64,000 nucleotides of DNA from NCBI GenBank assembly GCA_900546515.1, contig URDG01000010.1, positions 1 through 64,000 of the forward strand. Reading direction: 5' to 3'. Of this stretch, positions 41,819-50,476 are shown in pieces. This stretch comes from an uncultured Eubacteriales bacterium (GTDB lineage: Bacteria; Bacillota; Clostridia; Oscillospirales; Oscillospiraceae). Position numbers and translations under genes: made by a program. The notes beneath the pieces are model-generated. The model did no database searches. It saw only the letters and a list, made by a program, of their open reading frames with translations, and was not told the DNA's origin. Each line of letters starts with the position of its first letter. Positions within the stretch are counted from its first letter, which is position 1.

Positions 41819-42952
41819 TTAAAACTGCTTGTACACCCTCGGGACGCGCTTTGATACGGCGCAGAGAAGCTCATACGGTATCGTCTGCGCTGCGGCGGAG
41901 AGCGCGTTGATGTCGTTGTGCTTTCCGAATATCTCGACCTCGCTGCCGACGTCGACCTGCGGCAGGTCCGTGAGGTCCACCATGCACATGTCCATGCATA
42001 TGCTGCCGCGCTGGGGTGCAAAGCCGCCGCCGGCGTAGAAGGCGCATTTATTGGAGATGAGCCGCGGCAGACCGTCGGCGTAGCCTATGCCGAGCACGCC
42101 CATGCGCGTGCGCCGCTCCGTGGTGAAGCGCCGCCCGTAGCTGACGGAGGTGCCGGGCTCATAGAATTTTATCGTGCTGACGGTCGTGACAAGGCGCATG
42201 CAGGGGAGCAGCCCGAGACGGCCCGACGTGTCGCCGTAACCGTACAGCAGCAGCCCCGGACGCACCATGTCCAGCGCCATATCCGGATAATTCACCACAG
42301 CGCCGCTGTTGGCGCAGTGGCGTATTTCAAACTCAATGCCGCCGCGGCGCTTTATCTCCTCCGTCACACGGCAGAAGAGCGCGAACTGGGCGCGTGTATA
42401 CTCCCGGCAGTCCGCACCGTCCTCGTCTGACACGGCAAAATGCGTGTATATGCCCTCGGGGATGAGGCCGGGCAGCTTGCAGGAGCGGATGATATTGTCC
42501 ACGCCCTCGTCAAAATGCGAGTCTGCGACGAGAAAGCCGAGACGGGACATGCCCGTGTCAAGCTTTATATGTATCTTCAGCTCGCGGCCGAGCCCGGCAG
42601 CCTCGGCGGAGTATTCCAGCGCCTTTGCAAGGCAGGTGACGGTCTGGGTGATATTGTTGTCAATAAGCACCTTTGTGTACTCGTGCGGCGTATGGCCGAG
42701 GATGAGTATCGGCATGGTGATGCCGCCGTCGCGCAGCTCGACAGCCTCGTCAAGGCATGAGACGGCGAGATAGTCCGCCCCCTCGGCCTCCAGCGCCCTT
42801 GCCACGGCGGGCGCGCCGTGGCCGTACGCGTCGGCCTTGACTATGCCGAGAAAACGGCAGCCGTCCGGCAGCGCGGCGCGGATAGCGTGATAGTTGTGGC
42901 GGATGTTGTCAAGGCTTATCTCAGCCCATGTTCTCTTCTGCAGATCGTTCAT
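41819..42952 (-). CDS. alr: Alanine racemase
   Basis: A 377-residue PLP enzyme that interconverts L- and D-alanine for the cell wall. The PLP lysine is K39 in IVKADAYGHG. The catalytic tyrosine lies in VLGIGYADGLPR, and the C-terminal beta domain ends at YKQF. The length is normal. It follows the gerS-like lipoprotein gene by 2 bp, so the two form a bicistron. In Clostridioides difficile, gerS is likewise paired with an alanine racemase gene (alr2), suggesting a spore-related copy here. Confidence 0.95.
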   Translation of the reverse strand: MNDLQKRTWAEISLDNIRHNYHAIRAALPDGCRFLGIVKADAYGHGAPAVARALEAEGADYLAVSCLDEAVELRDGGITMPILILGHTPHEYTKVLIDNNITQTVTCLAKALEYSAEAAGLGRELKIHIKLDTGMSRLGFLVADSHFDEGVDNIIRSCKLPGLIPEGIYTHFAVSDEDGADCREYTRAQFALFCRVTEEIKRRGGIEFEIRHCANSGAVVNYPDMALDMVRPGLLLYGYGDTSGRLGLLPCMRLVTTVSTIKFYEPGTSVSYGRRFTTERRTRMGVLGIGYADGLPRLISNKCAFYAGGGFAPQRGSICMDMCMVDLTDLPQVDVGSEVEIFGKHNDINALSAAAQTIPYELLCAVSKRVPRVYKQF

Positions 42953-42954
42953 TT

Positions 42955-43503
42955 TTATGTCCAGTCCTTTATCTCTGCGAATACTCTCACCCGGCCGGAG
43001 GATGAGATCTCCGCGCTGACGGGGGTTTTCGTGTATTTGTCCATGTGTACCTCTACGCTTATCTCATCCGAGGGAACGAATATCGCGGCAAGCTCGCCGT
43101 TTTCCTCCCACGCGCTGTCGAGGTAGCCGTTTTTCATCGCGTCGACCAGCAGCGGCAGGGCCGACATCGGAGAGAGGCCGAAATCGTCGAGCATGCCGGT
43201 GTCGAGCATCACGCCCTCGTACTCCAGCGCCGTCTCGCCCGCCTTGACATGCGCGCTCACGCCCTTGATTATGTCCGGGGAAATGACGGTGACGGTGCAG
43301 CCGTCGCTGCCGGATATATATTCCAACGTGAACTCGGCGCAGCGGTCGTCATATTCGGCGCGTATGCGCGAGGTAAAGCGCAGATCCTCCCGCTCCCGCA
43401 GCTCCTGCGAGAATTTTTCCACACTGCTCCGCGAAGCGCCGCCTCCGCAGGCGGTGAGCATGAGAGCGATGCAGACAATAAGCGGCATGTACAGTTTTTT
43501 CAT
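42955..43503 (-). CDS. GerS-like germination lipoprotein (LolA-type fold)
   Basis: A 182-residue lipoprotein with lipobox LTAC followed by GGG. The rest alternates beta strands (DLRFTSRIRAEYDDRCAEFTLEY; CTVTVISPDIIKGVSA; ISVEVHMDKYTKTPVSAEIS), compatible with the LolA-like fold of GerS, which in C. difficile is needed for cortex modification and germination. The identification rests on size, fold-like pattern and the tight link to alr. A generic LolA-like lipoprotein is the alternative. CGGAGAA precedes ATG 43503. Confidence 0.6.
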   Translation of the reverse strand: MKKLYMPLIVCIALMLTACGGGASRSSVEKFSQELREREDLRFTSRIRAEYDDRCAEFTLEYISGSDGCTVTVISPDIIKGVSAHVKAGETALEYEGVMLDTGMLDDFGLSPMSALPLLVDAMKNGYLDSAWEENGELAAIFVPSDEISVEVHMDKYTKTPVSAEISSSGRVRVFAEIKDWT

Positions 43504-43618
43504 GGCACATTCTCCGTTTCACATAGTCTTGTACCACACTGTATGCGCTTTGCCCCATTATAATCACCTCCGGCCCATTAGTCAAACGCCTTTTCTGTGA
43601 AAAAACGCAAAATACCCC

Positions 43619-43647
43619 TTGCAAAGCGCAGAAAAGTGTGTTATCCT
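43619..43647 (+). promoter_or_regulatory. Promoter of the pheST operon
   Basis: TTGCAA (43619-43624) and TATCCT (43642-43647) are 17 bp apart, just ahead of the T-box leader. Confidence 0.65.
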
Positions 43648-43654
43648 CAACTTT

Positions 43655-43885
43655 GCTGTGAACGGGAAAATAGCGCCGTCAACATTCGGCAGAGACTGGG
43701 GGTCACCGGCTGCAAGCCCCTTGGAATGTACGCGCTTGGTTCGCCCGGGAGCGTCCGGCCAATCCCCGGCGTGCGGACTGCGTTATAAGTCTTTCAAGTG
43801 CGGCAGTATGCCGAATTTGGGTGGTACCGCGGAAGTTGTGCTTTCGTCCCTTATGCTACGGGGATGGAAGCTTATTTTTTTATTA
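43655..43885 (+). ncRNA. T-box leader riboswitch (tRNA-Phe)
   Basis: The T-box sequence GGGTGGTACCGCGG is at 43819-43832. A terminator follows (CGTCCC... GGGGATGG, then a T-run at 43873-43880). Stem I begins near GGCAGAGACTGGGGG, with the matching CTGCAAGCCCC. A TTC at 43740-43742 is placed as expected for the specifier codon, and TGGT in the T-box pairs with a tRNA ending ACCA. Uncharged tRNA-Phe would favour the antiterminator and expression of pheST. The specifier position is my estimate. Confidence 0.88.
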
Positions 43886-43897
43886 GGAGTGACCAGA

Positions 43898-44923
43898 ATG
43901 AGAGAACTTATGCAGGGGCTGAGAGATGCCTCCATCAAGGCGATACGCGAGTGTGACAATGTGGAGCTTCTCGAATCGCTGCGTGTCAAATATCTTGGCA
44001 AAAAGGGCGAGCTGACCGGCATACTGCGTCAGATGGGCAAGCTCTCCGCAGAGGAGCGCCCCATCATGGGCCAGCTTGCAAACCAGCTGCGCGCCGATAT
44101 AGAAGCGGCGCTGGATGAGCGCAGGACCGCGCTCAACGAAACGCTTATGGAGCTCAAGCTTGAAAACGAGGCTGTGGACGTTACGCTTCCGGGCGAGGTG
44201 CACAGGCTCGGCCATAAGCATCCGATGTACAACGTGCTCGACCAGATAAAGGACATCTTCATCGGTATGGGCTTTGAGATACTTGACGGACCCGAGGTGG
44301 AGCGCGCGGAGTATAACTTCACAAAGCTGAATATAGACGAGGGACATCCCTCGCGCGAGTGGACGGACACGTTCTATTTCACCGAGGACAGCCAGACCCT
44401 CCTGCGCACGCAGACCTCCAACATGCAGGTGCATGCGATGGAGACCTGCAAGCTGCCTATCCGCGTGCTGGCTCCGGGCCGCGTCTACCGCAAGGATGAG
44501 GTCGACGCCACCCACTCCCCGATGTTCCATCAGATCGAGGGTCTTGTCGTCGACAAGGGCGTCACCATGTCCGACCTCAAGGCGACGCTGAATCTCGTTG
44601 TCGAGCAGATCTACGGCAAGGGTACCGTCACGCGCTTCCGTCCGCATCACTTCCCGTTCACCGAGCCCAGCTGCGAGCTGGATATCCAGTGCCACAAGTG
44701 CGGCGGCAAGGGCTGCCCGACCTGCAAGGGCGAGGGCTGGATAGAGGTCCTCGGCGCCGGTATGGTGCACCCGAAGGTGCTCGCCGGCTGCGGCATTGAT
44801 CCGGACGTGTACTCCGGCTGGGCCTTCGGTATGGGCCTTGAGCGTCTGGCGCTGGGCGAATACAAGATCAACGATATGCGCCTGATATTCGAGAACGACA
44901 CCCGCTTCCTCGAGCAGTTCTGA
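43898..44923 (+). CDS. pheS: Phenylalanyl-tRNA synthetase alpha subunit
   Basis: A 341-residue class II synthetase subunit. An N-terminal coiled coil (to ~90) is followed by motif 2 (VYRKDEVDATHSPMFHQIEG) and motif 3 (GMGLERLALGEYKINDMR). A CxxC pair region (CHKCGGKGCPTCKGEGW) is inserted ahead of motif 3. AGGAGTGACCAGA precedes ATG 43898. Longer upstream frames only translate the T-box. pheT follows at 18 bp. Confidence 0.96.
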   Translation: MRELMQGLRDASIKAIRECDNVELLESLRVKYLGKKGELTGILRQMGKLSAEERPIMGQLANQLRADIEAALDERRTALNETLMELKLENEAVDVTLPGEVHRLGHKHPMYNVLDQIKDIFIGMGFEILDGPEVERAEYNFTKLNIDEGHPSREWTDTFYFTEDSQTLLRTQTSNMQVHAMETCKLPIRVLAPGRVYRKDEVDATHSPMFHQIEGLVVDKGVTMSDLKATLNLVVEQIYGKGTVTRFRPHHFPFTEPSCELDIQCHKCGGKGCPTCKGEGWIEVLGAGMVHPKVLAGCGIDPDVYSGWAFGMGLERLALGEYKINDMRLIFENDTRFLEQF

Positions 44924-44941
44924 TTATAGGAGGATAAGAGA

Positions 44942-47635
44942 ATGAGACTTTCAAGAAAATGGCTCAACGAGTTTGTTGATCTCCCCATAGACAAGTATGA
45001 TGACCGCACCTTCGGCGAGGCGATGACCGTCTCCGGCTCCAAGGTCGAGATAACCGAAGATCTCAGCAGGAATATCAGCAACGTAAAGGCCGGCAGGATC
45101 ATCTCCATAGAGAAGCACCCCAACTCCGACCATATGCTCGTCACCAGGATAGACGTAGGCGGCGAAGAGCCGGTGCAGATCTGCACCGGCGCATGGAATG
45201 TCCACGTCGGCGACCTTGTTCCCGCCGCGCTCGACAACTCTCTGCTCCCGAACGGCGCGAAGATCACGAAGGGCAAGCTCCGCGGCGTTGAGTCCGACGG
45301 CATGCTCTGCTCGCTCAAGGAACTCGGACTTACCACGCATGACTATCCCTACGGCGAGATAAAAGCCGCCGCCATCCTCGGGGATTATCACCCCATAAAT
45401 CCCGATAAGCCCTCTATTCCCGCCGACATCAGCCATGGCGACCGTATTTTCGGCAATGTCGTCGCGGCGGAGGTCGTAAGCGTCGAACCCTACGGCGTGA
45501 ATCTCTGGAAACTGGAGCTCGACAGCGGCTCCCGCATTGCGGACTCTATCTGTGATTGCCAGAACGTCCATACCGGCGACATGGTCGCATACGACAACGC
45601 CAGCGGCCGTATCTGCACGCTCGAGGATCTGCATGCAAAGCAGGAGGAGTTCCCTCACTGCATTCCCGACGGTATTTTCATCCTGCATGAGGACTGCCGC
45701 CCCGGCGATGACATCGGCGCGCTCATAGGCATGGACGACCACGTCGTCGAATTTGAGATAACCCCCAACCGCCCCGACTGCCTGTGCGTGATCGGCCTTG
45801 CCCGCGAGGCGGCCGTCACCTTCGGCAAGAAGCTCATGCTGCATGAGCCGGTCGTGCAGGCAAAGGCCGGCGGAGATATAAACGAGCTGGCAAAGGTCGT
45901 TATTGAAGACCCGGAACTCTGCCCGCGCTATACCGCGCGCATGGTCAAAAACGTAAAGATCGCGCCGAGCCCCGAATGGATGCGCGAGCGTATCCGCAAC
46001 GCCGGTATGCGTCCGATAAATAACATTGTCGACATCACGAACTATGTCATGCTCGAGTACGGCCAGCCGATGCACGCCTTTGATTTTTCATGCGTCGGCA
46101 GCGGTGAGATACACATCCGCTGCGCACGCGAGGGCGAGACTATCCGCACGCTCGACGGCAACGAGCGTAAGCTCACGCCGAGCATGCTGTGCATCTGCGA
46201 CACGGATAAGCCGGTCGGAGTTGCCGGTGTAATGGGCGGCGAGAACAGCGAGATCGTGGGCGACACGGCAATGGTCCTCTTTGAAAGCGCCAATTTCAAC
46301 GGCCCCTCCGTCCGCCGCACCGCTACTGCGCTCGGCATGCGCACCGACGCCTCCTCACGCTTTGAGAAGGGACTTGACGTCAAGAACACATATGCCGCAG
46401 TGCAGCGCGCCTGTGAGCTTGTGGAGCTTCTCGGCGCGGGCGAGGTCGTCGAAGGCGTGATAGACGTCGTACCCAAGCCCCTCACCACAACTACCGTCAA
46501 GCTCGAGCCGGACAAGATAAACGCCCTGCTCGGCACAGATATAAGCGAACAGATCATGCGTAAGATCCTGCTTGACCTCGGCTTCGGCCTTGAGGGCGAC
46601 ACGATCATTGTCCCGTCATGGCGCGGCGACGTGGAGCATTACTCCGACATTGCCGAGGAGGTCGCACGCTTCTACGGCTATAACGAGATACCCACCCGCT
46701 TCACAGGCGCTATCAGCACCTGCGGCGGCTTCAGTCCCGTGCAGCTCACTGAGCGCGCTGTCGGTCAGGCGCTGCGCTCCATGGGGCTTGACGAGATCAT
46801 CACCTATTCCTTCATCAGTCCCAGCTACTATGACAAGATCCGCATGCCTGCGGATTCCCCGCTGCGCGACAGCCTGCGCATCCTTAATCCTCTCGGCGAG
46901 GATACCTCCATCATGCGCACGACGGTGCTGCCCTCCATGCTCGAAATACTCACCCGCAACTACAATTTCCGCAACAAGTCCGCTGCGCTCTATGAGATAG
47001 GCAAGATATACCTCAAGCGCAGCGACGGTCTGGCTGACGAGCCGAAGATCGTCTCCATGGGCGCATACGGCGCCGGTGTGAACTTCTTCACCGTAAAGGG
47101 CTGGGTCGAGAGCCTGCTGAAAGAGCTGCGCACACCGAAGGCAGAATTCGTGGCAGAGAAGGAGAACGCCTCCTATCATCCCGGACGCTGCGCCAAGGTC
47201 TATGCCGGCGGGACCTATATCGGTATCTTCGGCCAGATACACCCCGAGGTCGCAAAGAACTACGGAGTGGATGCGGAGCTCTACTGTGCGGAGCTGAGCT
47301 TCGACGCGCTCTATTCCGTCCGCGGCGGTACTCCCGTGTATGAGCCGCTGCCCAAGTTCCCCGCCGTCACGCGCGACATTGCCGTCGTCTGCTCAAGCGG
47401 GATCACCGTCGGCGAGCTGACCGACTGCATCATGGCCAGCGGCGGAAAGTATCTCAAGGGCTGCACGCTCTTTGACGTCTACACCGGCCGCCATATCGCA
47501 GAGGGCATGAAGTCTGTCGCGTTCTCGCTGATCATGCGCGCCGACGACCAGACGCTTACCGATGACCACGCCGAGGAGACCGTGCGCAATGTGCTCTCGG
47601 CGCTCAAAGAGAAGTTCGGCGCTGTGATCCGCTGA
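44942..47635 (+). CDS. pheT: Phenylalanyl-tRNA synthetase beta subunit with an extra domain
   Basis: An 897-residue subunit, about 100 longer than the usual ~795. Residues 1-130 include the EMAP-like tRNA-binding domain (GRIISIEKHPNSDHMLVTRIDVG; ICTGAWNVHVGD; GMLCSLKELGL). Between 135 and 238 there is an insertion whose pattern (VVSVEPYGVNLWKLELDSGS; ICDCQNVHTGDMVAYDNASG) resembles a second, diverged copy of the same OB-fold. The normal sequence resumes at IPDGIFILHED and continues through B3/B4, B5, the inactive synthetase core and the anticodon-binding domain (EPLPKFPAVTRDIAVVC). AGGAGGAT precedes ATG. Confidence 0.95.
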   Translation: MRLSRKWLNEFVDLPIDKYDDRTFGEAMTVSGSKVEITEDLSRNISNVKAGRIISIEKHPNSDHMLVTRIDVGGEEPVQICTGAWNVHVGDLVPAALDNSLLPNGAKITKGKLRGVESDGMLCSLKELGLTTHDYPYGEIKAAAILGDYHPINPDKPSIPADISHGDRIFGNVVAAEVVSVEPYGVNLWKLELDSGSRIADSICDCQNVHTGDMVAYDNASGRICTLEDLHAKQEEFPHCIPDGIFILHEDCRPGDDIGALIGMDDHVVEFEITPNRPDCLCVIGLAREAAVTFGKKLMLHEPVVQAKAGGDINELAKVVIEDPELCPRYTARMVKNVKIAPSPEWMRERIRNAGMRPINNIVDITNYVMLEYGQPMHAFDFSCVGSGEIHIRCAREGETIRTLDGNERKLTPSMLCICDTDKPVGVAGVMGGENSEIVGDTAMVLFESANFNGPSVRRTATALGMRTDASSRFEKGLDVKNTYAAVQRACELVELLGAGEVVEGVIDVVPKPLTTTTVKLEPDKINALLGTDISEQIMRKILLDLGFGLEGDTIIVPSWRGDVEHYSDIAEEVARFYGYNEIPTRFTGAISTCGGFSPVQLTERAVGQALRSMGLDEIITYSFISPSYYDKIRMPADSPLRDSLRILNPLGEDTSIMRTTVLPSMLEILTRNYNFRNKSAALYEIGKIYLKRSDGLADEPKIVSMGAYGAGVNFFTVKGWVESLLKELRTPKAEFVAEKENASYHPGRCAKVYAGGTYIGIFGQIHPEVAKNYGVDAELYCAELSFDALYSVRGGTPVYEPLPKFPAVTRDIAVVCSSGITVGELTDCIMASGGKYLKGCTLFDVYTGRHIAEGMKSVAFSLIMRADDQTLTDDHAEETVRNVLSALKEKFGAVIR

Positions 47636-47753
47636 CGGAGATGCGCCGTCCCATCCGGAAGGACGCTCCTGCGCATTATGCGGAGTTCCACTGAATTAAT
47701 GAAAATTTAATGGTTTTCGCCTTTTTCTGACTTTACTTGTGATTAAAATCTGA

Positions 47754-47759
47754 TATAAT
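47754..47759 (+). promoter_or_regulatory. Extended -10 promoter of ireB
   Basis: A TGATATAAT extended -10 (hexamer 47754-47759) lies 36 bp before ATG 47795. The -35 region is poor, as is usual for this class. Confidence 0.6.
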
Positions 47760-47794
47760 AAACACAAGAAACAAGGAGCAAAGGAGGGGACATT

Positions 47795-48037
47795 ATGGCG
47801 GATGAGACAAGAAAGTTTGAGGCTCTTGACAGTAAGACCGCAATGAAAGAGGTTCTTTCGTCTGTGTATAACTCCCTCATGGTTAAGGGCTACAATCCGA
47901 TTAACCAGATTGTGGGATATATACTTTCAGAAGACCCGACTTACATTACCAATTACAATAACGCCCGCACGCTCATCACCCGGCTTGACCGCGATGAGCT
48001 GCTGCAGGAGCTTGTCAGGACATATCTCGATAAGTAA
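47795..48037 (+). CDS. ireB: IreB family regulatory phosphoprotein (UPF0297)
   Basis: An 80-residue cytoplasmic protein with the family core (KEVLSSVYNSLMVKGYNPINQIVGYILSEDPTYITNYNNAR, quoted by its edges KEVL and NNAR). In Enterococcus, IreB is phosphorylated by the IreK kinase and affects antibiotic tolerance. A threonine-rich N-terminus would carry the phosphosites; only a few Thr are present here. The usual partners ruvX and yrzB are absent; the gene stands alone with its own promoter and terminator. AAGGAGGGG precedes ATG. Confidence 0.9.
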   Translation: MADETRKFEALDSKTAMKEVLSSVYNSLMVKGYNPINQIVGYILSEDPTYITNYNNARTLITRLDRDELLQELVRTYLDK

Positions 48038-48050
48038 ATAAGCAATACGA

Positions 48051-48085
48051 AAAACTCTCCGGCCGGAATGGCCGGAGAGTTTTTT
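48051..48085 (+). terminator. Terminator of ireB
   Basis: ACTCTCCGGCC and complement form an 11-bp stem with a GGAAT loop, followed by six Ts. Confidence 0.9.
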
Positions 48086-48094
48086 CGTAATCTC

Positions 48095-48149
48095 TTGACA
48101 AGTATAAATGAGCTGAGTATAATTACAGTGTAATCAATTACGGTGTAAT
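48095..48149 (+). promoter_or_regulatory. Consensus promoter with tandem TetR-type operators
   Basis: TTGACA (48095-48100) and TATAAT (48118-48123) are 17 bp apart, a perfect consensus promoter. ATTACAGTGTAAT (48122-48134) and ATTACGGTGTAAT (48137-48149) are two palindromes (ATTAC-N3-GTAAT) 15 bp apart, overlapping the -10 and the start site. Binding by the TetR protein would block transcription. Confidence 0.85.
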
Positions 48150-48170
48150 TGAACGGGAGAAGGTGACCGT

Positions 48171-48809
48171 ATGGCATTGAGAGACCATTCGTTGGACGAT
48201 AAGATCACAGTGTCGGCAATGCAGGAATTTTTGGAAAAGGGCTATATGGGCGCGTCGCTGCGGAAAATAGCGGAGAGGGCCGGCGTGACCGTCGGCGCGA
48301 TACAGACCCGGTACAAGTCGAAGGATGAGCTGTTCACGTGCCTGCTTGAACCGTTTCTGGCCGATATAGATGCGGCGTTTCAAAGCACCAGGGCAGACTA
48401 TTACTCCGGCGCGGGAGCGGATATTCTGGAGGGTCTCAGGAGTTCGATGCGGCATGAGTCCGCGGCGATCCTGCACCTGATCTTTGACCATTATGATGAA
48501 GCGGTGCTGCTCATGCACCGGAGTGCGGGCAGCAGTCTGGAGCACTGCTTTGATATGATCGTAAAAAACAAGATAGCGGAGAGCGTTTCGTTTTTTCATG
48601 GAGCGGGCTTTGCCGGCATCGACGAAGTACTGCTGGGGCTTTTGATCTCCGCGCAGTTCGACAGTTACCGCAGAATAGTTATAGACTGCCCGGACAGGCC
48701 GGCTGCCGAAAAGTATATGAGTTCGCTTATGGTTTATCATCTCGCGGGGTGGAGCGCGCTTTTTGAGTCTGCAAACAAATCGCAGGAGGGTATAAAAGAT
48801 GAAATATAA
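48171..48809 (+). CDS. TetR-family repressor
   Basis: A 212-residue regulator. The N-terminal helix-turn-helix is clear (AMQEFLEKGYMGASLRKIAERAGVTVGAIQTRYKSKDELF, shown by its ends). The rest is a helical ligand domain. Its promoter carries two palindromic operators, so it is autorepressed together with the downstream hydrolase gene, which it overlaps by 11 bp. GGAGAAGG precedes ATG 48171. The ligand is likely the substrate of the hydrolase. Confidence 0.9.
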   Translation: MALRDHSLDDKITVSAMQEFLEKGYMGASLRKIAERAGVTVGAIQTRYKSKDELFTCLLEPFLADIDAAFQSTRADYYSGAGADILEGLRSSMRHESAAILHLIFDHYDEAVLLMHRSAGSSLEHCFDMIVKNKIAESVSFFHGAGFAGIDEVLLGLLISAQFDSYRRIVIDCPDRPAAEKYMSSLMVYHLAGWSALFESANKSQEGIKDEI

Positions 48810-49425
48810 CGGCTTCTATTTCTGGATGTTTCAGAGCCCGATGAAAAAGGTCCTGAAAGAAAAGTACGGCGGGAAGTATGCCGTCGAGATAATGAAAAAG
48901 AGCAGGCGCGTCTACCGGGAGCTCGTGGAAAAGGCGGACGATATCGGCGACGATAATCCCATGGCATACAATGAGCTTTTCGCTCTGACTTTTGTAGCGC
49001 CGTATGTGGCGAGTGAAAAGAAGATCCCGCCGGAGACCGTGCAGGAGATGATGCGGCGCGCGCTTTACCACGTAAGGTGGTATTTTGCGATGACCGACCT
49101 GAACACGGACAGGGGCAAGGCGGAGAACAAGAAGAGCGTCGTCAAATATGCGGCGTGGTACACCCCGGAAAAGGAGAAGCAGTACCCGACGTCTTTCAAG
49201 GTGGACTTTGTCGGCCAGCCGCATGAGGGCGCGTGCTATTACCGCATTACCCGCTGCCCTATCTGCATTTACACGGAAAAGCTGGGCGTAAGGGAGCTGA
49301 TGCCGCTGTTCTGCGAGCTTGACGAGGTCATGGTGACATTGCAGCACGGCGTGCTGCACCGCAAACATACGCTTGCTGCCGGAGGAGAGTACTGCGACTA
49401 TTATATCACCGGAAACAAAGAGTGA
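48799..49425 (+). CDS. L-2-amino-thiazoline-4-carboxylic acid hydrolase-like protein
   Basis: A 208-residue protein. The C-terminal ~90 residues match the ATC-hydrolase family pattern: ITRCPICIYTEKLG, then LMPLFCELDEVM, then LHRKHTLAAGGEYCDYYI, with conserved Cys and the terminal GG-x-x-CD. Family founders open the thiazoline ring on the way from ATC to L-cysteine. Many homologues in Clostridia are of unknown substrate and sit next to TetR genes, as here. AGGAGGG precedes ATG 48799. The true substrate may be a detoxified compound. Confidence 0.75.
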   Translation: MKYNGFYFWMFQSPMKKVLKEKYGGKYAVEIMKKSRRVYRELVEKADDIGDDNPMAYNELFALTFVAPYVASEKKIPPETVQEMMRRALYHVRWYFAMTDLNTDRGKAENKKSVVKYAAWYTPEKEKQYPTSFKVDFVGQPHEGACYYRITRCPICIYTEKLGVRELMPLFCELDEVMVTLQHGVLHRKHTLAAGGEYCDYYITGNKE

Positions 49426-49514
49426 ACGCCGCAGTATGTGCACTGATACCGGCATATGCTTTGACGATTCTGCACAAATTCAGCGATTTGAAATAGTGCA
49501 TAGTGCCAAAAGAT

Positions 49515-49538
49515 GGAGCGCCGCATTTGCGGCGCTCC
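49515..49538. terminator. Hairpin after the ATC-hydrolase gene
   Basis: A 10-bp perfect stem (GGAGCGCCGC and complement) with an ATTT loop. No real U-run follows, so termination is uncertain. It lies 90 bp after the hydrolase stop. Confidence 0.5.
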
Positions 49539-49546
49539 GATTGCTA

Positions 49547-49600
49547 TTGACTTCCAAATGAAAAGCGATTAGAATCAGACTGCAACTGGTATATGCCAAT
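49547..49600 (+). promoter_or_regulatory. Promoter and GntR/HutC-type operator of the MurQ operon
   Basis: TTGACT (49547-49552) and TAGAAT (49570-49575) are 17 bp apart. ACTGGTATATGCCAAT (49585-49600) spans the expected start site and resembles the TGGT-N4-RCCA type of operator bound by DasR/NagR-like GntR proteins that sense amino-sugar phosphates. The GntR gene follows. Confidence 0.7.
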
Positions 49601-49681
49601 AGGAATACACCAGAGACAGCATAGCCGGTGGCTGCGCTGATTTCCAATTCGCGGGTATGAACGGAGAAGGACGGTGCCGCT

Positions 49682-50407
49682 GTGGGGCAAAACGCTGCTC
49701 AGCCGATCTACAGGCTGATAAAGGATGATATTATAAGAGAAATCGGCGAGGGCGCTTACGGGACGGATCAGTGCCTGCCGTCGGAGCGCGATCTCGCGGT
49801 GCGGTACAGTACCACAAGGATGACGGTGCGCCATGCGCTCAACTACCTTGAGGCGGACGGCATTGTATACAGGCTCCAGGGCAAAGGGACCTTCGTGGCC
49901 GGTACGAAGCTCATTCAGCCGCTGATGCAGGTCACGGGCTTCACCGAGGACATGCTGCGCCGCGGCAAGACGCCGAGCTCGCAACTCCTGTTTGCGGGTC
50001 TGAAAAAGGCCGACCACGTTGTTGCAAACGACCTGCATATTAATCTCGGGCAGGACTATATTCTTATAAAGAGGCTGAGATTTGCCGACGGCATGCCGAT
50101 GGCGATAGAGGCGACGGCGCTGAGCTACGAGCTGTGCAGCGCGATACTTGATGAAGATCTCGGCCGGGAGTCGATGTATGGCCGCCTGCGTGCTCTCGGA
50201 CTGAAGCTGGTGACCGGCGACCAGTATATGGAGGCCGCTCTGGCCGACGCGGAGCAGGCGGAGCTGCTGAAGATCCAGAAGGGCGCGCCGGTGATGCATA
50301 TAGAGCGCCATGTCGCAAATGAGAACGGGCAGCCTGTGGAGGCGACATATTCGACCTACCGCGGGGATCAGTACCGCTTCTTCGTGAATTTCGACAGCAC
50401 AAAATAA
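49682..50407 (+). CDS. GntR-family regulator with UTRA domain (HutC subfamily)
   Basis: A 241-residue protein with an N-terminal winged helix (LPSERDLAVRYSTTRMTVRHALNYLEADGIVYRLQGKGTFVA, quoted by its ends) and a C-terminal UTRA ligand domain (80-241, with LLKIQKGAPVMHIER and PVEATYSTYRGDQYRF). It starts at GTG 49682; GGAGAAGG lies 12-17 bases upstream. It probably controls the ABC transporter and murQ downstream through the operator at 49585. The effector is likely a phosphorylated amino sugar. Confidence 0.9.
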   Translation: MGQNAAQPIYRLIKDDIIREIGEGAYGTDQCLPSERDLAVRYSTTRMTVRHALNYLEADGIVYRLQGKGTFVAGTKLIQPLMQVTGFTEDMLRRGKTPSSQLLFAGLKKADHVVANDLHINLGQDYILIKRLRFADGMPMAIEATALSYELCSAILDEDLGRESMYGRLRALGLKLVTGDQYMEAALADAEQAELLKIQKGAPVMHIERHVANENGQPVEATYSTYRGDQYRFFVNFDSTK

Positions 50408-50476
50408 CGCATCTTGGGCCCACGCCGGAGACGGCGGGAGGGTTTAAAGATAAAAACTGAAAAAAGGAGAATATTA

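Noticed and set aside
43619..43897. N-terminal extension of pheS by 93 codons
   Set aside because: The extension translates the T-box RNA and its terminator. ATG 43898 has a proper ribosome-binding site and gives the family length.
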